From: Oscillospiraceae bacterium | GTDB lineage: Bacteria > Bacillota > Clostridia > Oscillospirales > Oscillospiraceae | Direction: 5' to 3' | DNA: 40,064 nt | NCBI GenBank assembly: GCA_017416325.1 | Contig: JAFQCV010000003.1 | Location: 1-40,064 of the forward strand | Shown here: piece after piece, positions 6,882-15,225 of the stretch | How positions within the stretch are numbered: the first letter of the stretch is position 1 | Layout of the letters: each line of letters starts with the position of its first letter | Notes under the pieces: model-generated | Databases searched by the model: none | Seen by the model: only the letters and a program-made list of their open reading frames with translations | What the model was told of the DNA's origin: nothing | Program-made: the position numbers and the translations under genes

Positions 6882-9074
6882 TTAGTTTTGTCCCCGTCTG
6901 GAGCTGATGATATCCGGGATGTTCAGCAGTTTGTTGCGGATGGCGTCCAGTTCTGCCACATCCTTGACCTCGAATTTTACGGTAAACACACTTCTGCCGC
7001 CGGGCATATCTTTACCGGTCAGTTCCTTCATCCGAACCCGGGCGGTGGTCATGGTTTGGGCGACATCCAGCAGAAGTCCGTCCCGGGTGATACATTCCAG
7101 TTCCAGAACGGTCTCAAAGGGTTGGGAATCCTGGTTGGCCCAGCGCACCGGCACCCACCGGGCAGCCTGAACGGGATGCTCCCTGTTTGCGGTATTGGGG
7201 CAGTCGCACCGATGCACACTGACACCAAAACCCTTGGTGATAAAGCCAATGATGGCATCCCCGGGGACCGGGGCGCAGCACTTGGCGAACTTGATCATGC
7301 AAGAATCGATATCCTCCACGATGACACCGTTGACAGCATGGCGGTTTTGCTTGACACTTTCCTTGTCGGGATTGGTCTTCAGGGGATTGACTTGAAGCTT
7401 TTCGCTGGCCTGGACCTTCAGCGCCTTGTTGATATCGTCCCGGATCCGGCCAACGGCCTTGGTGGCAGTCAGGCCGCCGTAACCGATGGCTGCGTACATA
7501 TCCTCCCAGTTGTCGAAGGCCAGTTTCCGAAGAAGCTGCGGGCCAAGCTCCGGGTCGATGGTGATGGACAGGGGCAGGGCGTTGCGCTTCATTTCAGCTT
7601 CGAAGGAGGAACGGCCGTGGATCACATTTTCTTCCCGCTTTTCCTTCTTGAACCACTGGCGTATCTTGGTGCGGGCCTGGTTGGACTGGCAGATACTCAG
7701 CCAGTCACGGCTGGGGCCTTTGGCGGCTTTGGAGGTCAGTACCTCTACAATGTCGCCGTTGTTCAGAGTGGTGTCGATACCCACGATCCGGTTGTTTACC
7801 TTAGCGCCGATCATGGAGTTGCCAACGCCGGAGTGGATGGCGTAGGCGAAATCGATGGGGGTAGAGCCCGCGGGCAGAGAGACGATGCGGCCTTTGGGAG
7901 TGAAGACGAAGACCTCATCGTCAAACATATCGATCTTCAAGGATTGGATGTATTCGTCCGCGTCCGCGTCCTGCTGGCTTTCCAGCAGCCGGCGGACCCA
8001 CTCAAAGTCTTTTTCGTCACCGGCACCTACGCCCTGCTTGTACTTCCAGTGGGCAGCGATACCGTATTCCGCAGTCTCGTGCATATCCCAGGTGCGGATC
8101 TGCACCTCAAAGGGAATACCCTGAGTGCCGATGACCGTGGTGTGCAGACTCTGGTACATATTGGGTTTGGGGGTGGAAATGTAGTCTTTGAATCTGCCGG
8201 GCACCAGATTAAACAGGTCGTGGATGTGACCCAGCACATTGTAGCAGTCGGGGATGGTGTCCACAATGACCCGGAAGGCGTATACGTCGTACAGCTCGTC
8301 CAGGGTCTTGCCCTGGGTGTTCATCTTCCGGTAGATGGAGTAAACGTGCTTGATCCGTCCGTAGACAGTGCTGTGGATACCCACAGCCGCCAGCCGGTCG
8401 GTGATTTTGCTCTGAATGGTGCGCATAAAGGCTTCGTCTTGCTCTTTATGGACATTCAGATAGGTCATGATCCGGTCATAGTCCCCGGGGTTCAGATACC
8501 GCAGGGCAATATCTTCCAGCTCCCACTTGATCTTCTGCATACCAAGACGGTGAGCCAGAGGCGCATAGATGTCCATGGTCTCCCGGCATTTCAGCACCTG
8601 CTTTTCCGGGGTCTGATACTGCATGGTACGCATATTGTGGAGCCGGTCCGCGATCTTAATGAGGACTACCCGGATATCCTTGGACATAGCCATGAACATT
8701 TTTCGCAGGTTCTCCATCTGAGCCTGCTCGGAGCTGGAGAAATTGGCGCGGGTCAGCTTGGTGACACCTTCCACCAGCTGCGCCACGGTTTGTCCGAACA
8801 GCTTTTCTACATCCTCATAGGAAGCATCGGTATCTTCAATGCAGTCGTGGAGCAGCGCGCCCAGAATGGCATCGGCATCCAGACCCATTTCCGCTACGAT
8901 CTGCGCCACCGCCAGGGGGTGGATGATGTAAGGGGAACCGTCCTTGCGCTTTTGGGACCGGTGCTTGTTTTGGGCGTAGTCTACCGCCCGGTCGATCAGT
9001 TCCATATCCGCGCCGGGAAGACATTTTATAATTGTGGCCCGCATGGAGCTATAATGGGCATCAAAAGTTTCCAT
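6882..9074 (-). CDS. relA: Bifunctional (p)ppGpp synthetase/hydrolase (RelA/SpoT homologue)
   Basis: This is a 730-residue long RSH protein with all domains. The HD hydrolase region is near residues 35-190 (LLHDCIEDT and KIADRLHNMRT), followed by the synthetase region (FKDYISTPKPNMYQSLHTTV), TGS (FTPKGRIVSLPAGSTPIDFAY), the helical/zinc-finger region (KFAKCCAPVPGD), and a C-terminal ACT domain. Both active-site signatures look intact, so it should make and destroy the stringent-response alarmone. The start at 9074 is 5 bases behind the recJ stop with only a weak site (AAAGAGAG), suggesting translational coupling. The order recJ-relA-dtd is conserved among Clostridia. Confidence 0.97.
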   Translation of the reverse strand: METFDAHYSSMRATIIKCLPGADMELIDRAVDYAQNKHRSQKRKDGSPYIIHPLAVAQIVAEMGLDADAILGALLHDCIEDTDASYEDVEKLFGQTVAQLVEGVTKLTRANFSSSEQAQMENLRKMFMAMSKDIRVVLIKIADRLHNMRTMQYQTPEKQVLKCRETMDIYAPLAHRLGMQKIKWELEDIALRYLNPGDYDRIMTYLNVHKEQDEAFMRTIQSKITDRLAAVGIHSTVYGRIKHVYSIYRKMNTQGKTLDELYDVYAFRVIVDTIPDCYNVLGHIHDLFNLVPGRFKDYISTPKPNMYQSLHTTVIGTQGIPFEVQIRTWDMHETAEYGIAAHWKYKQGVGAGDEKDFEWVRRLLESQQDADADEYIQSLKIDMFDDEVFVFTPKGRIVSLPAGSTPIDFAYAIHSGVGNSMIGAKVNNRIVGIDTTLNNGDIVEVLTSKAAKGPSRDWLSICQSNQARTKIRQWFKKEKREENVIHGRSSFEAEMKRNALPLSITIDPELGPQLLRKLAFDNWEDMYAAIGYGGLTATKAVGRIRDDINKALKVQASEKLQVNPLKTNPDKESVKQNRHAVNGVIVEDIDSCMIKFAKCCAPVPGDAIIGFITKGFGVSVHRCDCPNTANREHPVQAARWVPVRWANQDSQPFETVLELECITRDGLLLDVAQTMTTARVRMKELTGKDMPGGRSVFTVKFEVKDVAELDAIRNKLLNIPDIISSRRGQN

Positions 9075-9079
9075 AGCTA

Positions 9080-11137
9080 TCAGCTCTCTTTCGCTTGCGC
9101 CAGAAGCCGCATGGTTTGACTGTCATTCAAATCTGCTTTCTGGGCGTCGGGGTTGAGTTCTACGGTGATGTACCGGTGCTGCCGCTGCAGCCGCAGCAGC
9201 GCTACATCCTGGAAGATATCCAGACAGGTGAGCATTTGCCCTAAGCTTAGGGGCAGTCCCGACCACCGGACGATCTTGCGGCACAGACACATGGGATCTT
9301 CCCGAACAGGACCGGGGGCAGCAGCCAGATACCGCCATACCCGTGCCAGGGTATTCCGGTCGGGCAGCAGTCTGGCGGCATCGGCAGGGTCAACAGTCCC
9401 CCGGCGCAGATTCCAGTAGCCAAAGGACTCCGGACAGCAATCCGCGCTGCAGTGGGGACGAATATCCAGAATGTTCATCTGCACAGTTCTTTCTCCCCGG
9501 TATTCATTGATCTGGGGAGAGAACGCTGCATCCACCACATCTCCCGGCTCGATAGAAAAGCTTTCGGGGGTGGCGGAGAAACAAATGGCGGCAAGGCTAT
9601 GGGAGCCGGAACGAAGCTTCAGCCGCATATGCCGCCCACCGCCTACCATGCTGATGCGCTCTACAGTCAGCTTTTCCATCATCAGCACCGGCTTGGGACA
9701 GCCGCTGCCGGTGGGCTCCAGGGCGGATAGGCCGTCGATTCCCCGGACTGTCAGCAGCTCCGGCGGAATACGGCAGTCCACATCCAGCTGGGTGTGAACG
9801 GTTCGGTCAGCATAGTAAAGGGCAGCCAGCTGACAGATCTCCTGCCGGAACTGACCGATCTGGCTCCGGGAAATGGTAAAGCCTGCCGCCAGCTCGTGAC
9901 CGCCGTAGCTTTCCAGCAGCGGCGCGAGGGCTGTCAGAGAGGTAAACAGGTTAAAGCCGCCGTAGCTTCGGGAACTGGCTTTGCCATGCTCCCCGTCCAA
10001 ACAGATCAGGAAGGTGGGACGGCAGAATTCTTCAGCCATGCGGCTTGCAACGATACCCACAACGCCTTGATGCCAGCTGTCATCCGCCAAAACGATGGCA
10101 TCGGGGATCTGCCCCAAAGGCAGCATGGACACGGCCTGGGTGTAGATCTCAGACTCTACACTTTGCCGCTGGCGGTTTAGTTCACACAGGGATTGGGACA
10201 GATATTCTGCCCGTTCCGGGTCTTGGGTCAAAAACAGCTCCACAGCCAGCTCAATCTTGCCCATGCGGCCGGCGGCGTTGATCCGGGGCGCTAACACAAA
10301 CCCCAAAGTGGCGGCGCTGACAGACTCCATGGCACAGCCGCTTTCTTTCATTAGGGCGGCGATGCCCGGGCGGCAGGTGTGCCGCAAAGCTTCCAACCCC
10401 CGGGCGACAAACAGCCGGTTTTCTCCCTGCAGGGGCATCACATCGGCTACCGTGCCGAGGCAGACCATGTCTGCATAATGTTTCAGAACTTCCTCCTGGC
10501 TGCCGCAGAGGGCAGAAGCCAGCTTAAACGCCACACCGACGCCGGAGAGCGTCTTGTGGGGATAGGTACAGTCGGGGCGGTGGGGATCTACCACAGCCAC
10601 AGCATCGGGCAGGGAGGACTTGCATTCGTGGTGATCGGTGATCACCAGATCCATACCCAATTCCCGGCAAAGCCGCGCTTCTTCCAGGGCAGTGATACCG
10701 CAGTCTACCGTGACGATCAGCTTCACGCCCTCCTGGCTCAGCTGACGCAGGGCAATGGGGTTCAGACCGTAGCCCTCCTCCAAGCGGCCGGGGATATAGC
10801 TGACGCAGTCTGCTCCGTGACGGCGCAAAAAGTCCGTCAGCAGACACGTGGCGGTGATGCCGTCCACATCATAGTCACCGAAAACGGCGATCTTTTCCCC
10901 CCGGGTCATGGCAAGTCCCAGCCTTCCGGCAGCTAAGTCCATATCCTTCATGGCGAAGGGGTCGGGCAGTGGGGCGTTGCAGTCTAAATAGGCCTGCACA
11001 TCCCGGGCGCTATGCATGCCACGGGAGGCCAGCACCATAGCGGTCAGCGGGGCGTAGCCTGCCGTAACCAGTGTGTTGACACTGCCTTGCTCCGGCGTGT
11101 GCACATTCCAAATTCCATACTTCACAGCAATACACAT
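9080..11137 (-). CDS. recJ: Single-stranded-DNA-specific exonuclease RecJ
   Basis: This 685-residue DHH-family protein has FGDYDVDGITATCLL (motif I), a DCGITA segment, VITDHHE (the DHH motif), the DHHA1 domain with GGHELAAGFT, and an OB-like C-terminal part. RecJ degrades single-stranded DNA 5' to 3' in recombinational and mismatch repair. It is first in the recJ-relA-dtd-MBL-hemZ unit, with a consensus-like promoter only about 20 bases upstream (11161-11189). The ribosome site before ATG 11137 is weak. GTG 11125 is an alternative start that removes four residues, so the exact start is uncertain. Confidence 0.95.
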   Translation of the reverse strand: MCIAVKYGIWNVHTPEQGSVNTLVTAGYAPLTAMVLASRGMHSARDVQAYLDCNAPLPDPFAMKDMDLAAGRLGLAMTRGEKIAVFGDYDVDGITATCLLTDFLRRHGADCVSYIPGRLEEGYGLNPIALRQLSQEGVKLIVTVDCGITALEEARLCRELGMDLVITDHHECKSSLPDAVAVVDPHRPDCTYPHKTLSGVGVAFKLASALCGSQEEVLKHYADMVCLGTVADVMPLQGENRLFVARGLEALRHTCRPGIAALMKESGCAMESVSAATLGFVLAPRINAAGRMGKIELAVELFLTQDPERAEYLSQSLCELNRQRQSVESEIYTQAVSMLPLGQIPDAIVLADDSWHQGVVGIVASRMAEEFCRPTFLICLDGEHGKASSRSYGGFNLFTSLTALAPLLESYGGHELAAGFTISRSQIGQFRQEICQLAALYYADRTVHTQLDVDCRIPPELLTVRGIDGLSALEPTGSGCPKPVLMMEKLTVERISMVGGGRHMRLKLRSGSHSLAAICFSATPESFSIEPGDVVDAAFSPQINEYRGERTVQMNILDIRPHCSADCCPESFGYWNLRRGTVDPADAARLLPDRNTLARVWRYLAAAPGPVREDPMCLCRKIVRWSGLPLSLGQMLTCLDIFQDVALLRLQRQHRYITVELNPDAQKADLNDSQTMRLLAQAKES

Positions 11138-11160
11138 CCAAAATAATTACTTTTCCTAAT

Positions 11161-11189
11161 ATTATAACAAAATAATCCCGGATGCACAA
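11161..11189 (-). promoter_or_regulatory. Promoter of the recJ-relA-dtd-MBL-hemZ operon
   Basis: Read on the minus strand, -35 TTGTGC and -10 TATAAT are separated by 17 bases. The predicted transcription start lies within about 20 bases of the recJ start codon, which implies a very short leader. Confidence 0.65.
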
Positions 11190-11243
11190 TAGGAAGTTTG
11201 CTTTTTTTGGAGGTTTGGAAGAAAATACAGGGGGTAAAACCGA

Positions 11244-12293
11244 TTATTTTGCGGGTTTTGCCTGGAGAAACTGGGTGACCGTTACCGCCAGCAGGGGCGC
11301 CAGAAGCATACCGCCAAGCCCCCAGAGCCGATACCCTGCATAAAGCGCCACCAGAGTGATGAGCGGGTCCAGCCCCAATTGCTTCCCCACCAGCCGCGGC
11401 TCCAGTATAGACCGTATCAGCAGCGCGGCGGCATAAGTTCCCAACAGGCCGATGGCGCGGAGGGTGTCCCCCTGCAGAAAACAGACGATGCTCCAGGGGA
11501 TCAGCACCATGCCTGTTCCTAAAATGGGCAGCGCATCCACCAAACTAATGGCGGCAGCCCAAAGGATCCCATAGCGGATCTGCAAGATCAGAAAACCCAC
11601 GCTCAGTACACAGGCGGTGATGCCGGTAAGCTTCAGCTGCGCCAGCAGCCAGCCGCCCAGAGAGGATTTTAGCTGCTTGAAAGCCGGGAGATACCGTTCC
11701 TTCCAGCTTTCCGGAAGTAAGGAGCCGGCGCGTTTTTTAAGACTGGGAAGCTTGGCGCTGATCATAAAGCTGGCGATGATCCAGGTGCCAAGTCCCAAGG
11801 CGCTGTCCGGCAGCGCTTTCAGCACCCCGGAGGCAAATCCCAAGAGCCATAGGGCGATTCGGTCTAAAAACTGGGAGCTGCCGGAAAAGATGCCGTCAAC
11901 ATAGTGGTTCAGAATGGACCGTACACCCTCCGGTGTGCGGTCCGCCATGCCCATCAGCCAGCTCTGGAGTAACCCGATCCCTTGCCGGGCAGTTTTCTCC
12001 AGATCCGGAACAACACCGGCAAGAGAGCTGAGCTCTTTCAGCAGCAGCGCGCCCAGCATAAGCGCGCAGAGGATCACCAACACCAGGGCGATGCATACAC
12101 CCAATCCGGCACCCAGCCACCGGGGCATCCGGCAGCGGCGGACAAAAACGCCCACCAACGGCTCGGCGGACAGGGCCAGCAGCACAGCGAATAAAAAGGG
12201 CAGAAAAACCGGGAGCAGGTACCGAAGGAAAAACCAGAGGGCGATAATCGCTGCGGCAGCGGCGCCCAGCCTGCGGGGGATACTGTGGGACAT
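11244..12293 (-). CDS. YtvI-like permease, AI-2E transporter superfamily
   Basis: The 349-residue protein has about eight membrane segments: a pair near the N-terminus (IIALWFFLRYLLPVFLPFLFAVLLALSAEPLV is cut by a short turn), a long amphipathic middle, and a helical hairpin rich C-terminal half ending in LLAPLLAVTVTQFLQ. It matches PF01594 (AI-2E/PerM-like), and the length fits the sporulation integral membrane protein YtvI subgroup. No transported substrate is established for YtvI. The start at 12293 has AAAGGAG 8 bases upstream. It diverges from the ACT-protein gene, sharing a 110-base intergenic region. Confidence 0.82.
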   Translation of the reverse strand: MSHSIPRRLGAAAAAIIALWFFLRYLLPVFLPFLFAVLLALSAEPLVGVFVRRCRMPRWLGAGLGVCIALVLVILCALMLGALLLKELSSLAGVVPDLEKTARQGIGLLQSWLMGMADRTPEGVRSILNHYVDGIFSGSSQFLDRIALWLLGFASGVLKALPDSALGLGTWIIASFMISAKLPSLKKRAGSLLPESWKERYLPAFKQLKSSLGGWLLAQLKLTGITACVLSVGFLILQIRYGILWAAAISLVDALPILGTGMVLIPWSIVCFLQGDTLRAIGLLGTYAAALLIRSILEPRLVGKQLGLDPLITLVALYAGYRLWGLGGMLLAPLLAVTVTQFLQAKPAK

Positions 12294-12321
12294 GTTTGGA
12301 CTCCTTTCGTGGTAAGAGGGG

Positions 12322-12349
12322 TTGCAATTCTCAGAAAGTGTGTTAAAAT
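12322..12349 (+). promoter_or_regulatory. Probable promoter of the ACT-protein gene
   Basis: TTGCAA and TAAAAT are separated by 16 bases, about 55 bases ahead of the start codon. The gene's ribosome site is AGGAGG at 12391-12396. Confidence 0.5.
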
Positions 12350-12403
12350 GGTAAAAGAAACCGCAAAAAAGCGAACGGAAGCTGGTCTTGAGGAGGATGT
12401 CCT

Positions 12404-12841
12404 ATGGCAGATAAACATAAGTTCTATATCGTAGAAGCATCTGCTCTGCCCGAGGTGTTTCTGAAGGTGGCGGAGGTGAAGCGCCTGCTGTCTACCGGAG
12501 AGGCTGCCACGGTGAACGATGCTGCCCGGATGGTGGGCATCAGCCGCAGCGCGTTTTATAAATACCGGGATGCCATTATGCCCTTCCAGAACATGACCGG
12601 CCGGGTCATCACCTTCCAGTTTTTGCTGCAGGATCAGCAGGGCGTGCTGTCGCTGATCCTGAAGATCTTTGCGGAAAATGGCGCGAACATCCAGACCATC
12701 AACTCCGTCAGCCCCTCCAATGGCTGCGCGTTTCTGACCATTACAGCGGAGACCGCAGGCTTGACGTTGAGTCTGGAGGAACTTCTGCACAGATTAGAGG
12801 GGATCCCCGGTGTGATCCGGGCAGAGATCCTGGCAGGCTGA
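12404..12841 (+). CDS. ACT-domain protein, PheB/UPF0735 family
   Basis: The 145-residue protein starts with a helix-turn-helix-like segment ([34 protein letters not shown], spanning about residues 26-60) and ends with an ACT domain (about 70-143, including [31 protein letters not shown]). This is the PheB-type family, thought to sense an amino acid and to act in aromatic or threonine/homoserine metabolism. It precedes an aspartate kinase that lacks its own ACT domains, so it might supply feedback sensing in trans. A strong terminator between the two genes (12848-12876) argues against a simple operon. Confidence 0.87.
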   Translation: MADKHKFYIVEASALPEVFLKVAEVKRLLSTGEAATVNDAARMVGISRSAFYKYRDAIMPFQNMTGRVITFQFLLQDQQGVLSLILKIFAENGANIQTINSVSPSNGCAFLTITAETAGLTLSLEELLHRLEGIPGVIRAEILAG

Positions 12842-12847
12842 TATACC

Positions 12848-12876
12848 ACCGCCCCAATGCTTTGGGGCGGTTTTTT
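12848..12876 (+). terminator. Intrinsic terminator after the ACT-protein gene
   Basis: CCGCCCCAA / TTGGGGCGG stem followed by six T residues, ten bases behind the stop codon. It separates the ACT-protein gene from the aspartate kinase gene. Confidence 0.9.
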
Positions 12877-12923
12877 CGCACATTTCGTCGGCTTGGGGCG
12901 TAGAATGGCACGGAGGTGAAACT

Positions 12924-13649
12924 ATGTTGATCGTGCAAAAATTCGGGGGGACCTCCCTTGCAGACAGCAATAAGATCCGTAAAGCTGCCCTGCGGACTGC
13001 CCGGCTGGTGGGGCAGGGCCATCAGGTGGTGACGGTGGTTTCCGCCCAGGGGCATACCACAGACCGGCTGATCCGGGAGGCCGGAGAGATCGATCCTCAG
13101 GGACCTGCCCGGGAGATGGATGCGTATCTTGCGGCAGGGGAGCAAATGTCCGCGGGACTTATGGCCATGGCGCTGCAAAAGGCAGGCTGCGATGCCATCA
13201 GCCTCACAGGCTGGCAGGCAGGACTGCTCACCGACGGAGACCACGGGAACGCCCGGGTGGTGGTTTTGCAGTCAGACAGGATACAGCGGGAGCTGGCACT
13301 GGGGAAAGCCGTAGTGGTGGCAGGCTTCCAGGGGGTGGATGCCGAAGGGGACATCACCACCCTTGGCCGGGGCGGCTCTGATACCACGGCAGTGGCGCTG
13401 GCGGCCTTTTTGGGCGCGGAGGAGTGTCGGATCTATACGGATGTAGATGGGGTATACGACCGGGATCCCCGGGAATATCCCGATGCCGTGCGCTATGACC
13501 GGATTGGCTACGATGCCATGCTGGACCTGGCCCGCCGGGGCGCCCAGGTGCTCCATGACCGGTGCGTGGAGCTGGGGCGGCAGTATGGGGTGAAGATCCG
13601 GGTGCTGTCCTCGTTTCGCCCGGGGCCTGGGACATTGGTTTCAGATTGA
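12924..13649 (+). CDS. lysC: Aspartate kinase, catalytic domain only (no ACT domains)
   Basis: This 241-residue protein is a complete amino-acid-kinase domain of aspartokinase: [11 protein letters not shown] at the N-terminus, [37 protein letters not shown], and [14 protein letters not shown]. It phosphorylates aspartate, the first step to lysine, threonine and methionine. Usual aspartokinases have 400 or more residues, with two ACT domains that bind lysine or threonine. Here the protein stops directly after the catalytic domain (GPGTLVSD), and the 70 bases behind it hold no ACT remnant before the infC promoter. The gene therefore looks naturally short rather than frameshifted. It may be insensitive to feedback or regulated by the ACT protein upstream. 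ATG 12924 is preceded by GGAGG. Confidence 0.88.
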   Translation: MLIVQKFGGTSLADSNKIRKAALRTARLVGQGHQVVTVVSAQGHTTDRLIREAGEIDPQGPAREMDAYLAAGEQMSAGLMAMALQKAGCDAISLTGWQAGLLTDGDHGNARVVVLQSDRIQRELALGKAVVVAGFQGVDAEGDITTLGRGGSDTTAVALAAFLGAEECRIYTDVDGVYDRDPREYPDAVRYDRIGYDAMLDLARRGAQVLHDRCVELGRQYGVKIRVLSSFRPGPGTLVSD

Positions 13650-13717
13650 TTCTTGCCATTTCCGGGATAGGATATTCCTGCCGGGAATAAATCCAAAGAA
13701 AAACCTGTAAAATACTA

Positions 13718-13746
13718 TTGACAAAAGGAAAAAGGTATGCTAAGAT
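13718..13746 (+). promoter_or_regulatory. Promoter of infC-rpmI-rplT
   Basis: A perfect -35 TTGACA (13718-13723), a 17-base spacer, and -10 TAAGAT (13741-13746). Transcription would start near 13753, giving a leader of about 140 bases before infC. Confidence 0.8.
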
Positions 13747-13752
13747 ACCCGG

Positions 13753-13870
13753 GTAATAAAGAAGGCTGAACATCCGCCTCACCGTAAGCAGACTGCAAAA
13801 CGGTTCATATTCACAAGACCCTTCGGGGGTATCATTGCGGGTATGCGGATGCTTTGGCATCCGCTTTTTT
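13753..13870 (+). promoter_or_regulatory. Structured infC leader with attenuator (L20-leader-like)
   Basis: The leader holds several hairpins (ACCGT 13781-13785 with ACGGT 13800-13804; CCCTTCGGGGG) and ends in a full intrinsic terminator: GCGGATGC-TTTG-GCATCCGC (13845-13864) followed by six T. An upstream CATCCGC (13771-13777) is complementary to the left arm GCGGATG and could form an alternative antiterminator. In Bacillota the infC-rpmI-rplT operon is known to be repressed by L20 through a leader RNA. This arrangement fits that logic, though I cannot match it to the Rfam model by eye. Confidence 0.75.
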
Positions 13871-13880
13871 ATCGTTATTT

Positions 13881-13896
13881 GGAGGTGCTTACCATC
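13881..13896 (+). promoter_or_regulatory. Ribosome site and rare ATC start codon of infC
   Basis: GGAGGT at 13881-13886 is followed, after 7 bases, by ATC at 13894-13896, in frame with IF-3. There is no ATG, GTG or TTG at a workable distance. The in-frame ATG at 13843 lies inside the attenuator stem. Confidence 0.8.
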
Positions 13897-14409
13897 GCTA
13901 AGTTAGATCATCAGCTCAATGAGGAGATCCGCGACAAGGAGATCCGCCTGATCGGTGCCGACGGTGCCCAGCTGGGTATCGTATCCGCAGACGAAGCCAA
14001 TGACATGGCTGCGGAGCAAGGCTTGGATCTGGTTAAAATTTCTCCCAATGCTACCCCCCCGGTGTGCAAGATCATGGACTATTCCAAGTTCTGCTACGAC
14101 CAGAAGAAGCGGGAGAAGGATGCCAGAAAGAACCAGAAGGTCGTGGAGATCAAGGAGATCCGCATGAGCCCCAGCATCGACACCAACGACTTTAACACCA
14201 AGCTGAAAGCTGCCATGAAGTTCCTGGCAGACGGAAACCGGGTCAAGGTCAGCGTCCGCTTCCGCGGCCGTGAAATGGCCCATACCAATCTTGGTGAAAA
14301 GCTGCTGATGGACTTTGCCGCAGGCTGCGCTGAGATCGCTTCTATGGAGAAGAATCCCAAGCTGGAAGGTCGTTTTATGGCGATGTTCCTGACCCCGAAA
14401 AAACAGTAA
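13894..14409 (+). CDS. infC: Translation initiation factor IF-3
   Basis: The protein has about 171 residues. The N-terminal domain contains [23 protein letters not shown] and the C-terminal domain contains [18 protein letters not shown] and [14 protein letters not shown]-3 binds the 30S subunit, prevents premature joining and rejects non-canonical start codons. I choose ATC 13894 as start because of GGAGGT seven bases before it. IF-3 genes are known for AUU-type starts, through which IF-3 limits its own synthesis. It is first in infC-rpmI-rplT behind an attenuator leader. Confidence 0.96.
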   Translation: MAKLDHQLNEEIRDKEIRLIGADGAQLGIVSADEANDMAAEQGLDLVKISPNATPPVCKIMDYSKFCYDQKKREKDARKNQKVVEIKEIRMSPSIDTNDFNTKLKAAMKFLADGNRVKVSVRFRGREMAHTNLGEKLLMDFAAGCAEIASMEKNPKLEGRFMAMFLTPKKQ

Positions 14410-14444
14410 ATAATCAAACCAAAGATACGGAAGGAGAACCACTT

Positions 14445-14642
14445 ATGCCCAAGCTGAAAACCCATAGCGGTGCAAAGAAGAGATTCAACCTGACCAAGTC
14501 CGGTAAGGTAAAGAGAGCTCACGCTTACAAGAGCCACATCCTCACTAAGAAGACCACCAAGCGTACCCGCCATCTGCGCGCTACCGCTTACGCTGACAAA
14601 ACCAATGTCAGCGCCATCAAGGAAATGATTCCGTACAAATAA
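14445..14642 (+). CDS. rpmI: Large ribosomal subunit protein bL35
   Basis: A 65-residue, highly basic protein beginning [14 protein letters not shown] with the [14 protein letters not shown] segment typical of bL35, a component of the 50S subunit. Its ribosome site is AAGGAG, and it follows infC by 35 bases and precedes rplT by 22. The three genes form the standard infC-rpmI-rplT operon, so its expression should follow the leader attenuator. Confidence 0.98.
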   Translation: MPKLKTHSGAKKRFNLTKSGKVKRAHAYKSHILTKKTTKRTRHLRATAYADKTNVSAIKEMIPYK

Positions 14643-14664
14643 GGCAGATTAGGAGGATACAGAA

Positions 14665-15021
14665 ATGGCAAGAGTTAAAGGCGCGATGATGACGCGCAAG
14701 AGAAGAAATGCTACCCTGAAGCTGGCCAAGGGCTACTGGGGTTCCAAGTCCAAGCACTTTAAGATGGCCAAACAGCAGGTCATGAAGTCCGGCAACTATG
14801 CTTTCGCTGGCCGTAAGCAGAAGAAGCGTGACTTCCGCCGCCTGTGGATCACCCGTCTGAGCGCTGCTGTCGCTCCCTACGGTCTGAACTACTCCAAGTT
14901 CATGAACGGTGTGAAGAAGGCCGGTATCGAGATGAACCGCAAGAGCCTGTCCGAGCTGGCGATCAACGACACCGCTGCTTTCGCCGCTGTTGTTGAGAAG
15001 GCTAAGGCTGCTCTGAACTAA
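14665..15021 (+). CDS. rplT: Large ribosomal subunit protein bL20
   Basis: A 118-residue basic protein of standard length beginning [15 protein letters not shown], with [20 protein letters not shown] and [12 protein letters not shown] segments. bL20 is an early 50S assembly protein that binds 23S rRNA. In E. coli and Bacillus it also represses its own operon by binding leader RNA. It is preceded by AGGAGG and followed at once by a strong terminator (15028-15056). The identification is secure. Confidence 0.98.
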   Translation: MARVKGAMMTRKRRNATLKLAKGYWGSKSKHFKMAKQQVMKSGNYAFAGRKQKKRDFRRLWITRLSAAVAPYGLNYSKFMNGVKKAGIEMNRKSLSELAINDTAAFAAVVEKAKAALN

Positions 15022-15027
15022 GCATCT

Positions 15028-15056
15028 AAAGACCCTGCTTTGCAAAGCAGGGTCTT
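15028..15056 (+). terminator. Terminator of infC-rpmI-rplT
   Basis: AAAGACCCTGCTT / AAAGCAGGGTCTTT hairpin with a T-rich end, six bases behind the rplT stop codon. Confidence 0.88.
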
Positions 15057-15078
15057 TCTCGTATCTACGGCAATGCAA

Positions 15079-15211
15079 TAAATTGCCATTTCTCGGGGAG
15101 TTGGTTTACCCGGTAACGAATCGGGCGGTACCCAAAGGCGTAACGAATACCACCCGACAGTCAGTCCCGAAATTGTCCGCGGCTACTAGCCGCCCGACAA
15201 ACGGGGATTTG
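15079..15211. repeat. Dispersed repeat, copy 2
   Basis: A 133-base element between rplT and the pseudouridine synthase gene. It begins TAAATTGCCATTTCTCG and ends CGACAAACGGGGATTTG, so its ends are inverted versions of each other (consensus CAAATTcCCgTTT). The interior differs from the other copies and contains small hairpins. It ends two bases before the AAGGAGGA ribosome site of the next gene. Confidence 0.72.
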
Positions 15212-15225
15212 AAAGGAGGACAACC

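Noticed and set aside
6495-9119. Very long open frame on the plus strand (over 870 codons)
   Set aside because: It lies antisense to relA, whose domains and motifs are all recognisable. The product is rich in Gly, His, Asp and Val without family motifs, as expected of a G+C-rich antisense shadow.
13650-13717. A frameshifted ACT domain behind the aspartate kinase
   Set aside because: Only about 70 bases remain before the infC promoter, and none of the frames shows ACT-like residues, so the short form is not a visible frameshift.
13843-13893. Upstream in-frame ATG as start of infC
   Set aside because: The ATG lies next to and within the attenuator stem (13845-13864), has no ribosome site, and would add residues not found in IF-3.
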